From NCBI GenBank assembly GCA_004431415.1, contig QPMI01000638.1:1-64000 (forward strand): a DNA stretch of 64,000 nt, in the 5' to 3' direction. Numbering within the stretch: position 1 is the first letter of the stretch; every line of letters begins with the position of its first letter. Origin of the DNA: Cyanophora paradoxa. Taxonomy: Eukaryota > Glaucocystophyceae > Cyanophorales > Cyanophoraceae. The notes beneath the pieces were generated by a model. That model saw nothing but the letters and a program-made list of their open reading frames with translations. It ran no database searches and had not been told where the DNA came from. A program made the position numbers and the translations under genes. Below are positions 28,439 to 42,500 of the stretch, one piece after another.

Positions 28439-29212
28439 CGCGGTGCTTGCAATAGAATCTTGGAGAGAATTCAAGGCGGTGATGCCACTTTTAGCGCGCA
28501 GCCTGGCAGCGTGAGGCCTAGGGCCGGGCCGGCTGCCGCGGCTCAGCGGCTGGCGGTCGCGGCCGCGCCACGGGATTCACGCCTTGCCAAGTTGGGCTGG
28601 AGCCGGATCGGAGCTCGAGCTTGGGCCTCGATCGATCACGAGTTCCGTCTCCAGGCTTTTGTTTTGCAGCCTTGCCATGCATATGGCAGTACTGGTTGTG
28701 TTCCTGAGCAGCTAGCCGTGCACGTGTAGCCTGCCAGGCTGCAGCGGCATGCACGCAGCTCATGATCAGCGGCCGGCATGTATATGCGCCGGACCGGATC
28801 TGGATCAGAGCTAGGCTCATGATCAGTGATCAGGGCCCAACTGAGTTCGGAGATTGCATGCGCAATTGCAATTGGGCGAGGCCTGCATGCGCAGCTGATC
28901 ATCTCGCACGGTGCGGTCGACGTCACCGGGTCACGAGCGCTAGCGCTGCGCGCTGGTCGGCGTGAAAAAGCCGCGAGCTCGGAGCTCGAGCTCGTGATCT
29001 CGTTCCGGATCCGCATGCACGCTAGCGCTGTGCGTGGGTCGAGAGTCTGCACTGTATAGCTAGCTATAGCTCAAGGCCAGTGTTCTGGCCAAGAGTCTGC
29101 ACTAGCTATAGAGTACATGTACAGAGGACATTCTTCACACGAAAAGCTCGCAGCGTAAAGCCAAGCTTATCGCGCAGAATGTCCACGATCCAAGTCATCG
29201 ATGTCGTCCGAT

Positions 29213-29467
29213 CAAGCACGCCCTCTCAAGAAGACAGGTTCACGACTAAGTCGAAGAACACTGCTTCGGGCGGCTAGCGATGCAACGGTGACTCGAGCAG
29301 TCTGCCTCGGTCCCGGTTCGCTTTCTCTCCTCTCCATCGTCGGCTGAACAAGCACGCCCTTTCAAGAAGACAGGTTCACGACTAAGTCGAAGAACACTGC
29401 TTCGGGCAGCTAGCGATGCAACGGTGACTCGAGCAGTCTGCCTCGGTCCCGGTTCGCTTTCTCTCCG
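29213..29467. repeat. Tandem duplication, period about 135 bp
   Basis: Sequence beginning CAAGCACGCCCT at 29213 recurs at 29348 and runs through CGGTTCGCTTTCTCTC in both copies with only a few differences. Confidence 0.7.
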
Positions 29468-29734
29468 TCGCTCGGGGCCTAGGGCCGCCGAGGTGAGCAA
29501 GCTCACATCGCACGAAACCGGAGCGATCTGCCCCCGGATCGTGTTTGCGCTCTATTTGCGAGAGCAGCACGCCCCAGTCGTAACCGCGCTGAGCCAGAAC
29601 CTCAGCCCGCGGCCGTGGGCGCCAGGCTAAGCCACGCGGCTGCCCCACGTCTCCTCCGCTGAAAGATCTGCGTGCGAGCGGCTCGCCGGGCTCTATAGGT
29701 GGCCGGCGACCGCCCGCGCTTAGTGCCGCGCGGC

Positions 29735-30023
29735 GCGAGCGAGGTCCGCGGCCGACCCCAGCAGATCAAATCTGCCGACCCCAGCAGATCAAATCTCACG
29801 GGCGAGGCGCGGCGCGCACCCCGGGAGGCCGTGCGTGTGCGCAGCGACAGCACAGGCCATGATGAACTCGGGCGCGGAGCGAGCGAGGTCCGCGGCCGAC
29901 CCCAGCAGATCAAATCTGCCGACCCCAGCAGATCAAATCTCACGGGCGAGGCGCGGCGCGCACCCCGGGAGGCCGTGCGCGTGCGCAGCGACAGCACAGG
30001 CCATGATGAACTCGGGCGCGGAG
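29735..30023. repeat. Tandem duplication, period 144 bp
   Basis: GCGAGCGAGGTCCGCGGCC at 29735 recurs at 29879. Each copy itself contains a doubled GACCCCAGCAGATCAAATCT unit. The two copies are nearly identical. Confidence 0.75.
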
Positions 30024-31465
30024 CGCTGGGCTCGGGGTGCAAGGCTCGCGAGGGCCAGCACGGCCGATCGACCAGGCTCGATGTACGCCTCGGTCTTGGG
30101 CGAGGCTCGCGGGTCGCCGGTCATCGTACAGGTCTTCTTTCGTCTGCGCGAGGCCGTGCGCGCGGCGCGGCGCCGCAGGGGGCGCGTACTAGCATGGGCA
30201 TCGAGGTTGTCCCTCCGAGATCCGGACAAGATCTGCGACGTCCGTCGGCGAGGGCGACGGGAGGGCGCGTCCGACCGCATTTAGCAGTTCTCCAGAGCTA
30301 GTTCTACGTTTTCGGTGAGCTGACGGAGAGCCTGCCGGCTCGCTGTGGCTGATCGCTGTGTGCATCCCGATCGCATGCCGATCTGGGCTCGCCGGTGCGC
30401 GGGGGTCGCCGATCGGTGCTGAAATGATGTCATAGAGCTACTGGCGATGCGCCCGCATCGCTGCTGGTCGCCGATCGTGCCGGGCTGATGTTGACGATGA
30501 GCTGCCCACGGGTTGCTCCGTAGGCAGTGGCGCCTGTCGGATAGGAGGATTCCCACCCGATTGGGCGCCCGCGCGGTCCAGCGCGGGGCCGGCTCCCTGT
30601 GCTGGAGCAGCTGTGGATGCAGGCTGGTGTATTCTCTGTGTACCCGGAAGACTACTGACACTGTACCCCTAGGACAGGTAGAGGCAGGCCGGCGTAGGCT
30701 ACCGCGAGGTAAACCTACAGGAAGAGAGACTATGCTAAGGCACTCGGACAGCGTCAGGCACCAACTAGCTCTAGTCACTAAGTCACCGCAAGGCCAGGGA
30801 ATCGCGCCATGCGACACTACCGTAGTGCGGTACGCCGGCCGGCGGGCCCAGCCTGCAGCTGGCAGATCGTGGTTTCGAGCTCGATCGAGTCCGATCTATC
30901 CGGTCAGTCCAGCTGCTGAGCTCCGAGGCTCCACGGGCACCATGCATATGCCCGAAAGGTTCTCAATCAAGATCATGAATTGATGGGTATCATGATTAGC
31001 ATGTGTCATGTGTCACATGATTAGCACTTCGGCAAGCGACCACCGTGGCACAATGGATATCGATGTCAATTTAGAGCATTGAGCACCGTGATCATGACAC
31101 ATACACAGAGGTGAAACCACTCAGAAGGCATCAAAAAGACTCGGCGAGGGCGCGGCACAACACAAATTACGAATCGCGGAAGAGGATAGCCTGGCGAACT
31201 ACAGCTTTACAGGCTGGCGGTAATCGATATCCCTACGCGCGCACTATCTGTTCCTACGAGCGTGGCCTAGCTATAGGCTTCAGACAAAAGAAAGCATCTA
31301 CGTCTACAAATAAAATCCGAGTGGCGAATAAATACGCGTGAAAAAAAATACGGAGCATGAAGCAAACAGGGAATATGGAGAGGATGGGAAGATTGGCTGG
31401 GCCCTGCAGCTGCGAGCGGAGCAGATGCGGAGCAGATAGGATCCGTCCCCCGCGGCCTCGAGCGC

Positions 31466-33500
31466 TCAGGCCTCCTGCCTGGCGTCGTCCACGGCCCCGG
31501 GGGAGACCAGGTACGCCTGCTCCCGCCTTGAGGGGGCGGCCGCCCGGGCGGTCGGCCCCCGCTCGAGCGGCGCCACTGCGGAGGGCGTCAGGCGGGGCGA
31601 TGGGGGCGGGGGCAGGGGGCGGGGCGGCTGACCGCGGGAGCCGTGGAAGGGCGGGGGCAGGGCGGGGGCGGCGGTGCGGCGGTAGCGGTAGACGGCGACA
31701 GCGGCGACAGCCGCGACGATTACGACCATGCCGCCGACGACCGCCCCGACGACCACCGCCACCAGCGTCGACGTGCCCGCCAGCGCCGGCGTCGGCGGCT
31801 GCGCCCCCGGCGTGCGCGTCAGACGAGCAGCAAGGGCCTGGGGCTGGGGCGCTCTGGCTCGCAGCGGACCAAGGGCGCGACCTCCGGGCCGCTCGCCACG
31901 AGAGCGAAGGTCGTCTGGGGGCGGGGGTCGGGGGAGGGCGTGGCGCGGCGGGGAGCAGCGGCGGGGCGGCGGGGGGCGGACGAGGTGGCTGCAGAGGCAG
32001 CGCTTGGGGCGCCAGCCGAGGGAGCTCCAGTCCTCGACCTCCTCCTCCTCTGCGGCGGCGTCGAGCAGGCGGCGCCGCGCGGGGCCCTCCGCCTCGGCGA
32101 GGGCGAGGGCCCCCGTGTACGCCCCCGCGATCACCTGCCGCGGCGCCTCGGCGAGCGCGGCGCGCCGGCGAGCTCGGGCCCGGGGCGCACCCCGACGGTC
32201 GTCCCGTTGGGCCCCGCGCGGGTGACGCAGAGGCCCTTCTTGCTGCTGCTGCACTCGTAGACGGTGGTGCAGCCCTCCGCCGACCAAGCCGCGTTCGCCG
32301 CGTCCCACCACTTGCACTCGAGCACTGCGCCGGCGTCGGGTTCGTCGGGGGCGGGCGGCAGGCCGGGGGCGGAGGGGCCGCACCGCTCGGCGCCACGCAG
32401 CGGGGCTTGGGGCAGGCGTTGAGGCTCGGGCACGTGGTCACGAGCGTCAGCGGCCGCGTCGGGTTCTTCCCGTTCGCCGCCAGGTTGCCGTTGTTGTTGT
32501 CTGCGCGGGGTGAGGCCGGGGGTTGGGCGGGCGGGGGGGCGGGCGGACCCATGGCCTGCCCGGTGGAGAGGATGCGGAAGAAGCGGCTGCCGAGGCCGTA
32601 GCCGGCGGCGAAGGCGAAGGTGCCCGTCTGGAGCGAGGCCGGCGCGAGCGACACGGAGGCGTCCTGCTGCCAGCACGCGAGGAGGAAGCGCTCGCCGGCC
32701 TTGACCGGCTTGTTCTCGAGGTTCGTGACCGTGTAGGTGACGGTGCGCGTGAAGAGGCCCGTCGTGGCGTTGTACGAGCCGGCGCCCACGAGCTGGCCCT
32801 CGTCGACGCTCACCGTGCGAATCGCCTCCTCGCTCGACCACAGCAGCCTCGTCACCGGCGGCGTCGCCGCCGGCGTCGGCGTCGGCGTCGGCGCCGCCGC
32901 CGAGGGCGCCGGGGCGGTGGCGTTGACGCCGGGGCGGGGCGTGGAGCCGGGCGGGGCGCCGTTGAGGCAGAAGCAGGCGGGGAGGGTGCAGGCGTCGGGG
33001 CGCGGGCAGCGGACGACGAGGGCGAAGTCGGAGGCGCCGCCGGGCGGCATGTAGTAGCCGACGTCGCGGAGGAGGAAGACGGGGTCTGTGGGGAGGCTCG
33101 CCCCGTCCAGCCGCTGGTTCCACGCGCTCTCGTACGGGCTCCCGCCCTCCGTCGAGAGCTGCGCCGTCGCCGACGTCTGCCGCGCCGCCCCGGCCCGTCA
33201 GCGCGCGCGCGGGGCGTGCGAGGGCGGGTCGAGGGCGCGGGGCCGGCGAGCGCGCCTGCTGGCACTGGACGAAGGGGACGGGCCCCGCGATGGCGGCGCT
33301 GCCCAGGTTCCGGATGGTGTAGGCGACCTGCACGAAGTACCCGGCCGCGTTGCTCCACGGCACCGCCGCGAGCGCCCCGACGCTCACGGAGCAGATCGGC
33401 ACGGGCGTCGCCACCGGCACCGCCGACGGCTCCGGCGTCGGGCTCGCCGCGGGCGTCGGTGACGCCGTCGGGCTCGGAAGACGCGCCGGCGTGGGCCGCT

Positions 33501-33531
<31 letters not shown>

Positions 33532-36500
33532 ACTCGGACTCGGGCTCGGGCTCGGAGACGGGCTCGGGCTCGGCGAGGCGGAGGGCGTGGCGGAGGGCGT
33601 GGCGGAGGGCGTGGCGGAGGGCGTCGCGAGCGGAAGCGTCCGCGCGAGCACCGGGGCGCTCCGCTCGCCTCCGACGCCGCCGCGTACAGGCTGACGCTGC
33701 GCGGGCGGCTCGGGCGGCGCGGCGGGGGCGGGGAGGGGCGGACCTGTACTCGACGGCGGTGTCGGGGTCGAGGGGGCCGTCGACGAAGGCCGTGCCGTTG
33801 GCGCGCGCGAGGGTCGCGGCGAGGGTCCCGTTGCGGAAGAGGCGGGCGCCGAGGACGTAGGCGAGGCTGGCGTCCTCGGGGAGCGAGAAGGCGACCGCGA
33901 CGGAGCGCGCCGTCGCGTTCGCCGCCGCCACGCGCGGCGCCTCCAGCCGCCGCGTCCACAGCGCCGCCTCCCCCGAGAGCGCGCTCGCCGCCCCGCCGCC
34001 GTCTCGAAGCGCGCCGCGTACGCGTGGGCCGTCGCCGGCGCGAGGGGCCCGTCGGTGTGGGCGAACGAGGCCGAGGCGGGGCGGCGGAGCACGAGGGAGC
34101 CTACGGGCGGGGCGGGCGTGAGGGGCGGCGGGGGCGGGGCGAGGGGGGCGCGGGGCGGACCGTTGCGGAAGAGGGAGACGAAGGCGATGGCGGGCCCCGC
34201 CTCCTCGGGCCCCGGGAGGGCCACGAGCACGCGCACCGAGCTCGCCGTCGCGTTGACGAGCGCCACGCTGGGCGCCCCCGGCGCCGCCGTCGCCACGCGC
34301 GCCGCGGCGGACGGGGCGGAGAGGCGGCCGGCGTTGGAGATGTAGCGGGCGGCGAAGAGGTAGACGGTGGACGGGAGCAGGGCGGTGTCGGTGAGGGCGG
34401 GCAGCTGCACGGGCCCGCTCCGCACGAGCGTCCCGTTCCGCAGCAGCTGCAGGTCGCGGCACCGCGACGCGCTGCCGTCCGCCGGCGGGCGCACGAGGAA
34501 GGAGACGCGCGTGGCGGAGACGGCGGCGAGCTCGATCACCGGGGGCGAGGGCGGCGTGCTGGCCGCCACGGCCGCCGACGGGGCCGACGTGCCGCCGGCG
34601 GCGTCCCGCGCGACGGCCGTGTAGGAGAAGGAGGAGGCCGGCGGGGCGGGGTCCACGAAGAGGACCCGCGAGGCGGCGCCGCCCTCGACGGCGATCGTGC
34701 CGACGGGCGCGCCGTCGCGGAGCACGGCGACCTCCACGACGGGCGCCGCCGCGCCGGCGCTCGAGACGGAGACGCTCAGGGTCACCGAGGAGGCCGTGTC
34801 GCCCTCGTGCGCGAGGCTCGGCGGCGGCGGCGGCAGCGGCCGCGTGCTCGCCAGCAGCGGCGCCGAGAGCGCGCTCTGCTCGCCCCGCGCGTTCAGGAAG
34901 ATCGCCACGTACGAGTGGAGCGTGTTCGGCGGCAGGCCTGCTCGCGCCGGTCGGAGAGGGCGCGCAGGACAGGCAGGGGAGGGCGCGCGGACCGGAGTCG
35001 GTGTAGACCGTGTCCGAGTTGGTCAGCTGGCCGACGTAGGAGCTGTTGCGGAAGACGAGAGTGGCGGCGACGGGCGCCCCGGCGCTGGACCCCGGGCGCG
35101 TCACGTTGATCACGACGGACGAGGTGTCCGCGCCCAGCAGCGCGAGCTGCGGCGGCTCGGACACGGGCCCCGAATCCCCGACGGCGCCCGTGTTGAAGCC
35201 GCGCGGCGGTCCGAGGGGTGAGGGCGTTGGCAAGGCGAAGGCAATAGGCGCCTGCAGGTTCGTTACGTTGAGTGCCGCGCCTGCGAAAAGGGAGGGGGGG
35301 GGGGGGGGGGGGGGGGGGAGGGGGAGACGAGGCGATTCAGTACGCGGAACGAGCACCGGAAAGCGAGCAAGCAGCGAACCGGTTGCGGAGTCGTAGAGGG
35401 TCAAGGATGTGGCGCCGCCTTTCTCGCCGAATCCGAAAACCAAGCCCGTCCAGGTAATGACCGTGCTGTCGACCGGGTTCCCCTCGAGCAGGCCCGCTGT
35501 CGTCAGATTCATACTGAGCGGGATGCGGAAACCGCCGACGTCGCCGCCAAGGAGCATGCTGTCGTCCAGGCGCTGGCCTGCGCACAAGCGGGGAGATTAC
35601 GAGGGAGGCGGCGAGCGGAGCGGCGGCGCAGCGGACATGATATGGTCATCGACCCCGTCGACAGGACGATGGGCTTCTCGCCCACGAGGCGCCCGTTCAG
35701 GATGATCTGGGGGCAGGTGAGCGACGGGACACGACAGCAATGAAACGGAGGACGAACCTGCGCGATGCGCTCCACGGCCTCCGCGATCGCGTTGCTCGCG
35801 GCAACGGTGTTCACCGGCGGCGGCGTGGGCAACGGGGTGGGCGTCGGCGTGGCGAGACGGGAGGGCAGGGGCAAGGATGACGGCCTTGGCGTTGTGCGGG
35901 TAGGCGGCCGCAGCGATGGCGTGGGCGTGGGGAGCGCAGCTGCAATGTACGCCGAGGCGTTGCTCGTCAAACCGTTGGCCACGAAGACCTAGGAGCGATT
36001 CAGTGCACAATCTCAACAGCCGCGGGTAACACGGAAAACGGACCACTGCGGAGTACCAGTATGTCAAACCGCCCGTGAGACCGCTGTCCGTCCACGTGCG
36101 CGTCCCATTTGTGAGCGTCGCGATGAGGACCTCCCGACAACCGAGCGCCCTATCGCACTCCTTCCGCCCTGAAGGCCCGTTGTTCCCGTTCCCTGGACAG
36201 ACAAGACACACATGTCAGATGCGAACACATTCTCGTGTTTCAGTGTGCGCACCGCAGCCTTGATTCCCTTCGCCGTTGCCGCCAGCCTGCAAGTTTGCAC
36301 CGGCGTTGTTCTGACTAAGGTGACGCCGGGACGCGGTGGACAAGCAGCGCTTCAAGACCGAATCATAGACGGAAGCAGTGCAAGGGTTGCCGCTGCTAGT
36401 CTGGATCCCGTTACTGCTCAAAATCCAGACGTAGTTCTCGCAGATCCCGCAGGGCACTGTAATGTTCCACACATCATACCGCCGGCCGGGGCGGAAGAGG

Positions 36501-39500
36501 GTCGGTGGAGCAATCGGGCCGAACGATGACGGGGCGACTAGACGGTTGTGTTCGTTGTCGCGAATCCTGTACGACCGGACACCAGGATTCAGGTAGCCTG
36601 CCGAGCGCGCAGTCGTGATCAGATCAGAGCAAGCAAAAGACGAAGGAGAGGCCGAACCAAAGCTGATCGAACAGGAACCGCCGTCGCCATCGACGTCACC
36701 ACGCAGGCAAACCACGCGGTCAACGAACACGCGGATCTTTGGCAGATTGTCGTCCCCGGAATCGTCATCCTCATCGTCCCCAGTGTCATCGTCGACGATG
36801 CCCCCGCTGCTGCCACCTCCATCGCCGCCGCTCTCTTCGTCGGCGATGGGCGAACCCGTGCAGGCTGTGCGGTAGATCCGCGTGCCCGCCGCCAAGTCCG
36901 TCCCCTCGGAGGGGTACGTCACCAGCAGCGAGACCGAGGAAGAGGTGCTGTCGGTTACGACGAGGGCCGGGGGCTCCGGAGGGCCCGTGGAGACGACCAG
37001 CACGTCGGAGGGTGCGGAGGAGACGTCGGAAAGGGATGTGACGATGGCGTGGAACGAGTACTGCGTGCCGGCCTGCAGGCTTCCGGCTACATATGAAGCC
37101 TGGTCAGGAGCCAAACGCGCAACAGCCGCCCCGTCTTGGAAAACGGTCAGATAGGCCACGCCCTCCGCGGCCTGCAGAGTGACGCGTAGCTCGATATATC
37201 GCGAGGAGACTGACACAACGCGCAGGAGCGGCGCGGCCGGTGCGGCGGTCCATACAACAAGGCGCGCCGAGATGGAGGAGTTCACACAGGCTGAAGGACC
37301 GCAGGCCTGCACGTAAGCCGCGTAGAGGTACATGGCGCCAGGAAGCAAGTCTAAGAGACAAGGATGTAAGTACCCGCAGCCAAACAAGTCCAAAGGAAAA
37401 GGGGGTGTACCTGTATCGTTAAAAACCAACGCATTCGCGCTCCGAACGCCCACAAGCGTGTCATTCCGGAGAACAACAATGCTGGTGATGAAAGGAGCAG
37501 AGCCGTCAGTGGGAAGAAGCGCCTGCAAAGAGGCACTGGTCCGCGATGCTCCACCAGGGCCAAGAGTGAGGAGAGGCGAGCCGGGAGCGCCGGTCCTGAA
37601 GATTACAGGCGACGAAACAGGCGTCTGGCCGCTGGAGCCCGAAATGAGAATGTAATAAGCGGAAACCGAATACACAGATCCTGGTGCAAGATCTCTGAGG
37701 GTGATTGCTGCCGCGGCAGCGCCCTGTGCTATCTGAATCGCCGAGCCATTCAAGAGAAGCTGGACGCCCGAAATCACTGACGCGGTTGAATCTGTCGGGA
37801 GCTGGACTGACACTGTTGCCGCCGTCGGGAAGACAGAGAGAACGGAGACAACAGGGGCCGGAGGCGCGAGCGTTAAGACATGCAGCGCGGCGGAAACATC
37901 GCTGGACACTGAAGCCCCCCCGCGAGTTGTCCCAACGAACTGCGCCGTGTACATATACGCGGTCCCAGGGAGCAAGCTGTCATCTACGAAGTACGGGACC
38001 CGATCCAGCCCCACGGTGGCAAGAAGAGTGCCGTTCCTGAAGACAAGCACAGCGCTCAACCCGCCATTGGTCGGCGACGGAGGCACCCAGGACACGTTGA
38101 CATCGATTGCGGAGACCGGCGCCCCGATGACAAGGATCGGTGCACTTGGGGCCGTCCAAACCAGAAGCACCCCGCTCTCAAGCGACGGCGCGCCCATCGT
38201 CGTGTAGTCTGCGGCGTAGCTGTACTGCACCCCAGGGCTCAGCCCGGTGTCCAGAAACTCTCGCACATTTGCTGACAATGTCGTCAAGAGCGCTGCGTCT
38301 CGATACACACGCACTCCCGTGATTATACCATCCACATTAAGGCCCGATTCTTGACGAAGTGAAATTGCGATGCTCGAGCTGGTCGCGTTCAACAGAGCCA
38401 TTGCGGGTGGGTGGGCGCTGCGCGTCGTAACCGAAACTAGCGTCGATGCCGCCGACGTAGTGATATTCGTTGTCAGAATCGCGTCATAAGAGTACGTCGT
38501 GCCCGGAAGGAGACGATCCGTGAACGATGCGGCCAAGCACGACAGCGTAGCAATCTCTGTCCCGTTGCGCCGGATCAAAACTGATTCGCAGTACGCGAAC
38601 GAGTCGTCCTCTGGGAGTGCTATGCCGATATTCGCGCTCGTCTGGGTAATTGACTGTAGAGCCAAGATCGGCGCATCCGGAGCAAGTGCCGACACCTGGA
38701 TTCCCGTCGACGGGAGAGAGCCTGCGCCAGCGGACAGCGATATCGCGGTATACACCACGGAAGATCCCGGTGCCAGATCATCGACGAAGCTGAAGTCGTT
38801 CAGAGCCGTTGTCCGCCACAGTGTCATGAGAGCTCGATTGTCCCGGAATACGCGGAAGCCGGTGACAACCGATTCCGATCCATCCGATGCCATCTTGACA
38901 GCAATCGCAACATATGTGTTTCTGACGAGAATTGTTTCGAGCGTCGGGGGGCCTGGAAGAGGCACGATAGCAACAAATGGACTAGACAGGCGACTCTCCG
39001 TTCCACTCAAACAAGTCCGTGAAAGCTGGTACGAGTACACGGCGCCTGGAAGAACTGATGTATCGTTGAAGACGGCGTGTCCTACATCAAAAGAAGCAAC
39101 GAACGAGCCGTTTCTGTAAAGACGCGACGAGGTCGATGCATCAACAGCCGGCGTCAAACTGATGGTGACAACCGATGTAGTTCGCGTGGCGGAAACGATG
39201 GATGGCTCCCCAGAGAGAGTCCAAAACACAACAGTTGGAGAGGAGTGCGAAGGAGCACCGGTCGTGGTATAGTCCGCAAAATACGAGAACGATGAGCATG
39301 ACTGAAGGCCGACAGCTTCGAACCATCGTGCACTAGGTATCAGCGTCGCAACAGGCCCTGCCGCCCCGACTCGGTAGATGCGAATCGACGTCACCGTCAC
39401 CGCCGCATCATCTGGCATGGCGATCGACATCCCGATGGTTGACGCCGTGGCATTGACAAGGCTCAGTGCAGGAGCGCTCGCCGTCGCCGTCTTCACCGCC

Positions 39501-42500
39501 AGCGGTGCTGATTCAGCCGAGTTCCCAGCAATCGACTCCAGGATCGCCGTGTAGACGTACAGCGTCCCGGGAAGAAGACCCGCGTCGCGAGTGTCATTCG
39601 TCATCCCGGCGCCGAGCGCAAGGGTCGCCACCAGCGTCCCATTGCGCAGCACCCGCGCTGCGCTCACCACCCGCGAGCTCCCATCCGTCGGCACAGAAAT
39701 CCTCAGATGCACTGTCGATGTCGACACGTCGAGTACCGATGCCACTGGCGCAGACGGCCGCGCCGTCACCGTCAGGTTCCCCGACCGTGCGCTCGTTGAG
39801 CCGCCCACGCCGCCGAACTCGCACGCATAGTCGTACGCCTGTCCCGGTACCACCCCCGCGTCCACCAGAGTTGTCGCCCCTGCACCCAGTGCCGGCAGCT
39901 CCACGCCGCTGCGGAAGCAGCGCGTCGAGACGATGGCCCCCGCGCTCCCGTCTGTCGGCATCGCGATGGCGAGCGTCGCCGATGTCGCGGTCGTCGATAC
40001 CAGCTGAATGGAGGGCGCGGAGGGCGCTGTCACCACCACCAGCGCGGCCGACGGGACCGACTGCACCCCGCTCGTTGCTGTTGTCAGCACCAGCGTGTAG
40101 CTGTAGGGCTGGCCAGCATCGAGCCCGCCGTCCGTCGCACTCAGCACGCCGACCCCGAGTGTTTGCACTAGGGTTCCGTTCCTGAACAGCTGTGCGCCGG
40201 TTGCCACAACCCCGCTCCCGTCGGCCGGCAGGACGACCCGCAGTGCAGCTGTTGTCGCCGTCAATGAGACGAGCTCCACCGATGCAGCGCTCGGCGCCGT
40301 CGTAACCGCGAACAAAGCTGATGGCGCCGATCGAACACCCGCCACGGACGTTTCCAGCACTGCAGTGTAGCCGTACGTCTGCCCAGGTTGCAAACCAGCG
40401 TCCAGGTACGTTCCGAATCCGGTCAACGACCCAACCAGCACCGAGTTCCGATAGATGCTCGCACTTGTTACGCCCGTCGTGCTCCCGTCCCCTGGATCCT
40501 GCACCTGAATACTGGCCGACGTCGCTGTCGCACTGCCGAAGCTGAGCGTTGGAGCGGACGGCGCCGTCCGCAGTGTCAGCGTCGGTGACGGCACCGACGC
40601 CGTCGAGCCTTGCCCTTCGACGACCGCCGTGTACACGTACTCCGTCCCTGCCACGAGTCCAGTATCCACGAATGTCCCCGACGTCGGTGGCGTGGATCCC
40701 GTCGGCGAGCCGCCCCTCGTCACCCGCACCAGCGTTGCCGCGCTCAGGCTCCCGTCCGCAGCATATATGATGCCCAGCGTGACCGCACTCGCGTTCGCAC
40801 CCAGGAATCTGAGAGTCGGAGCGCTCACTGGCGTCCACACCAGCAGCTCTGCGGATACTGTGCTCGCCGTCAACCCAAGACCGTCGTATGAAGCCGAGTA
40901 GGTGTACGAGCGGCCTGCCTGGATGCCCGTGTCTACAAACCAAGCGAGCGCCCCCTGCGACGCTGCAAGCTGCACGCCACCACGGTACACTCGAGTCGCT
41001 GTGATCGCGGCCTCCGACCCGTCTGCCAACGGCGAAATCGTCACATTGACTGATTCGGTCGTCGCAGATGCCAATGCCACCGTTGGTGCACTTGGTGCCG
41101 TCCGAGCAAGCAGCGCCACGCTCATGAGTGACGGTGCACCCGTCGTCGCGTAGTCTGCTGTGTAGCTGTACTGCACGCCGGCGCTCAGCCCCGAGTCGAC
41201 GGTCTCACGTACGCCTGGTTGCAATGTCGCCACAAGCTCTGTGTCTCGGTACATGCGAGCACTCGTGACAGTCACGCCCGCGTCCTCCGGGACGGCGATC
41301 GCCAGGCCTATCGACGAAGATGTGGCGTTCACGATCCTAAGCGCCGGCTCTCCAGCAAATGCGGTCCTCCTGCTCACCAGGGCGGACGCCGCTGACGTCG
41401 TGAGCAACGTCCGGACCGTTGCCGAGTACTCGTACATTGTCCCTGGAAGAAGGAGCGAGTCCGTGAACTCCAACTGCCCTGCATTCAATTGCACCACGGT
41501 CCCGTTGCGCGCAATGGACGCTCCCGTAACGAACGAGGCCGACCCGTCCAAAGGGTACGTGAGCCTAAGCTCCACCGTCGAGGTCGTCGCTCGGACCACT
41601 GATAGCTCTGGTGCCGGCGGCGATAGCTGGACCACGGTCAACGGAGTGGAGACGCCCGAACTCGCACCAAGCGTGCGGAATATTGCCGTGTACGTGGCCA
41701 CCGATCCTGGCGCACGCGCAGTGTCCGTGTGCACCGTCACCCCCGCCCCGAGACTCACAATCTCCGTCCCGTTGCGAAGGAGCACCGTTCCAACAATCGT
41801 CCTTTCGCTACCGTCCGAGGGGTACCCAATCGTCAGCGTCGTTGTCGTCGCCGCAGCATTCGCCAACGTCAGCATTGGCGCAGGCGGCACCGCTGCTTGC
41901 ACGAGCAGACTCGCCGACGACGCGCTGGTTGTAAGCTGTGCTGCAGACGCACCCAGACCATCGAACACCGCCCAGTACTCATACGAGAGCCCCGGGAGGA
42001 CCGCCAGGTCCTCGTAAAGAGCCAGCGCACCACCGCCGTGTGATTGGACCTGTGTCCCGTTTCTGAATACGCGAGTTCCGATAATAGCTGCACCCGAGCC
42101 GTCCCCTGGAGCAACGAGCGACAGAGTGATCTTTGTGGGCGTGGAGGACACCATGCTGATCACGGGAGCAGATGGCGAAGTGCGGCCCACAAGAGATGCG
42201 CTCATCGCAGAGTCTGCCCCCGTCGTGGTGTAGTCCGCCGTGTAGGTGTACGCCTGCCCGGCGGCAAGCCCCGTGTCCACGTACGCCCGGATGCTTGCCG
42301 CCAGCGTGGCAACAGGCCCTGCCGCCCCGACTCGGTAGATGCGAATCGACGTCACCGTCACCGCCGCATCATCTGGCATGGCGATCGACATCCCGATGGT
42401 TGACGCCGTGGCATTGACAAGGCTCAGTGCAGGCGCGTTCGCCGTCGCCGTCCTCACCGCCAGCGGTGCTGATTCAGCCGAGTTCCCAGCAATCGACTCC

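Larger units (their letters stand above)
28439..31465. other. Right host flank without a convincing gene
   Basis: About 3 kb of GC-rich DNA with many short palindromes (GAGCTC, GCATGC, GATCATGATC) and two tandem duplications. ORFs here overlap on both strands and have low-complexity Arg/Ala/Pro content. It includes the likely 3' region of the giant gene that ends at 31466. Confidence 0.5.

Noticed and set aside
29699-30301. 200-residue plus-strand ORF over a tandem duplication
   Set aside because: Low-complexity Arg/Ala/Asp content, repeated only because the DNA is duplicated, with no domain signal on either strand.
31357-35587. Large overlapping ORFs of 200-900 residues on both strands in the GC-rich 3' part of the giant gene
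   Set aside because: High GC removes stops in all frames. Only the frames that show FN3, Cys-rich or transmembrane patterns and join across GT-AG introns were kept.
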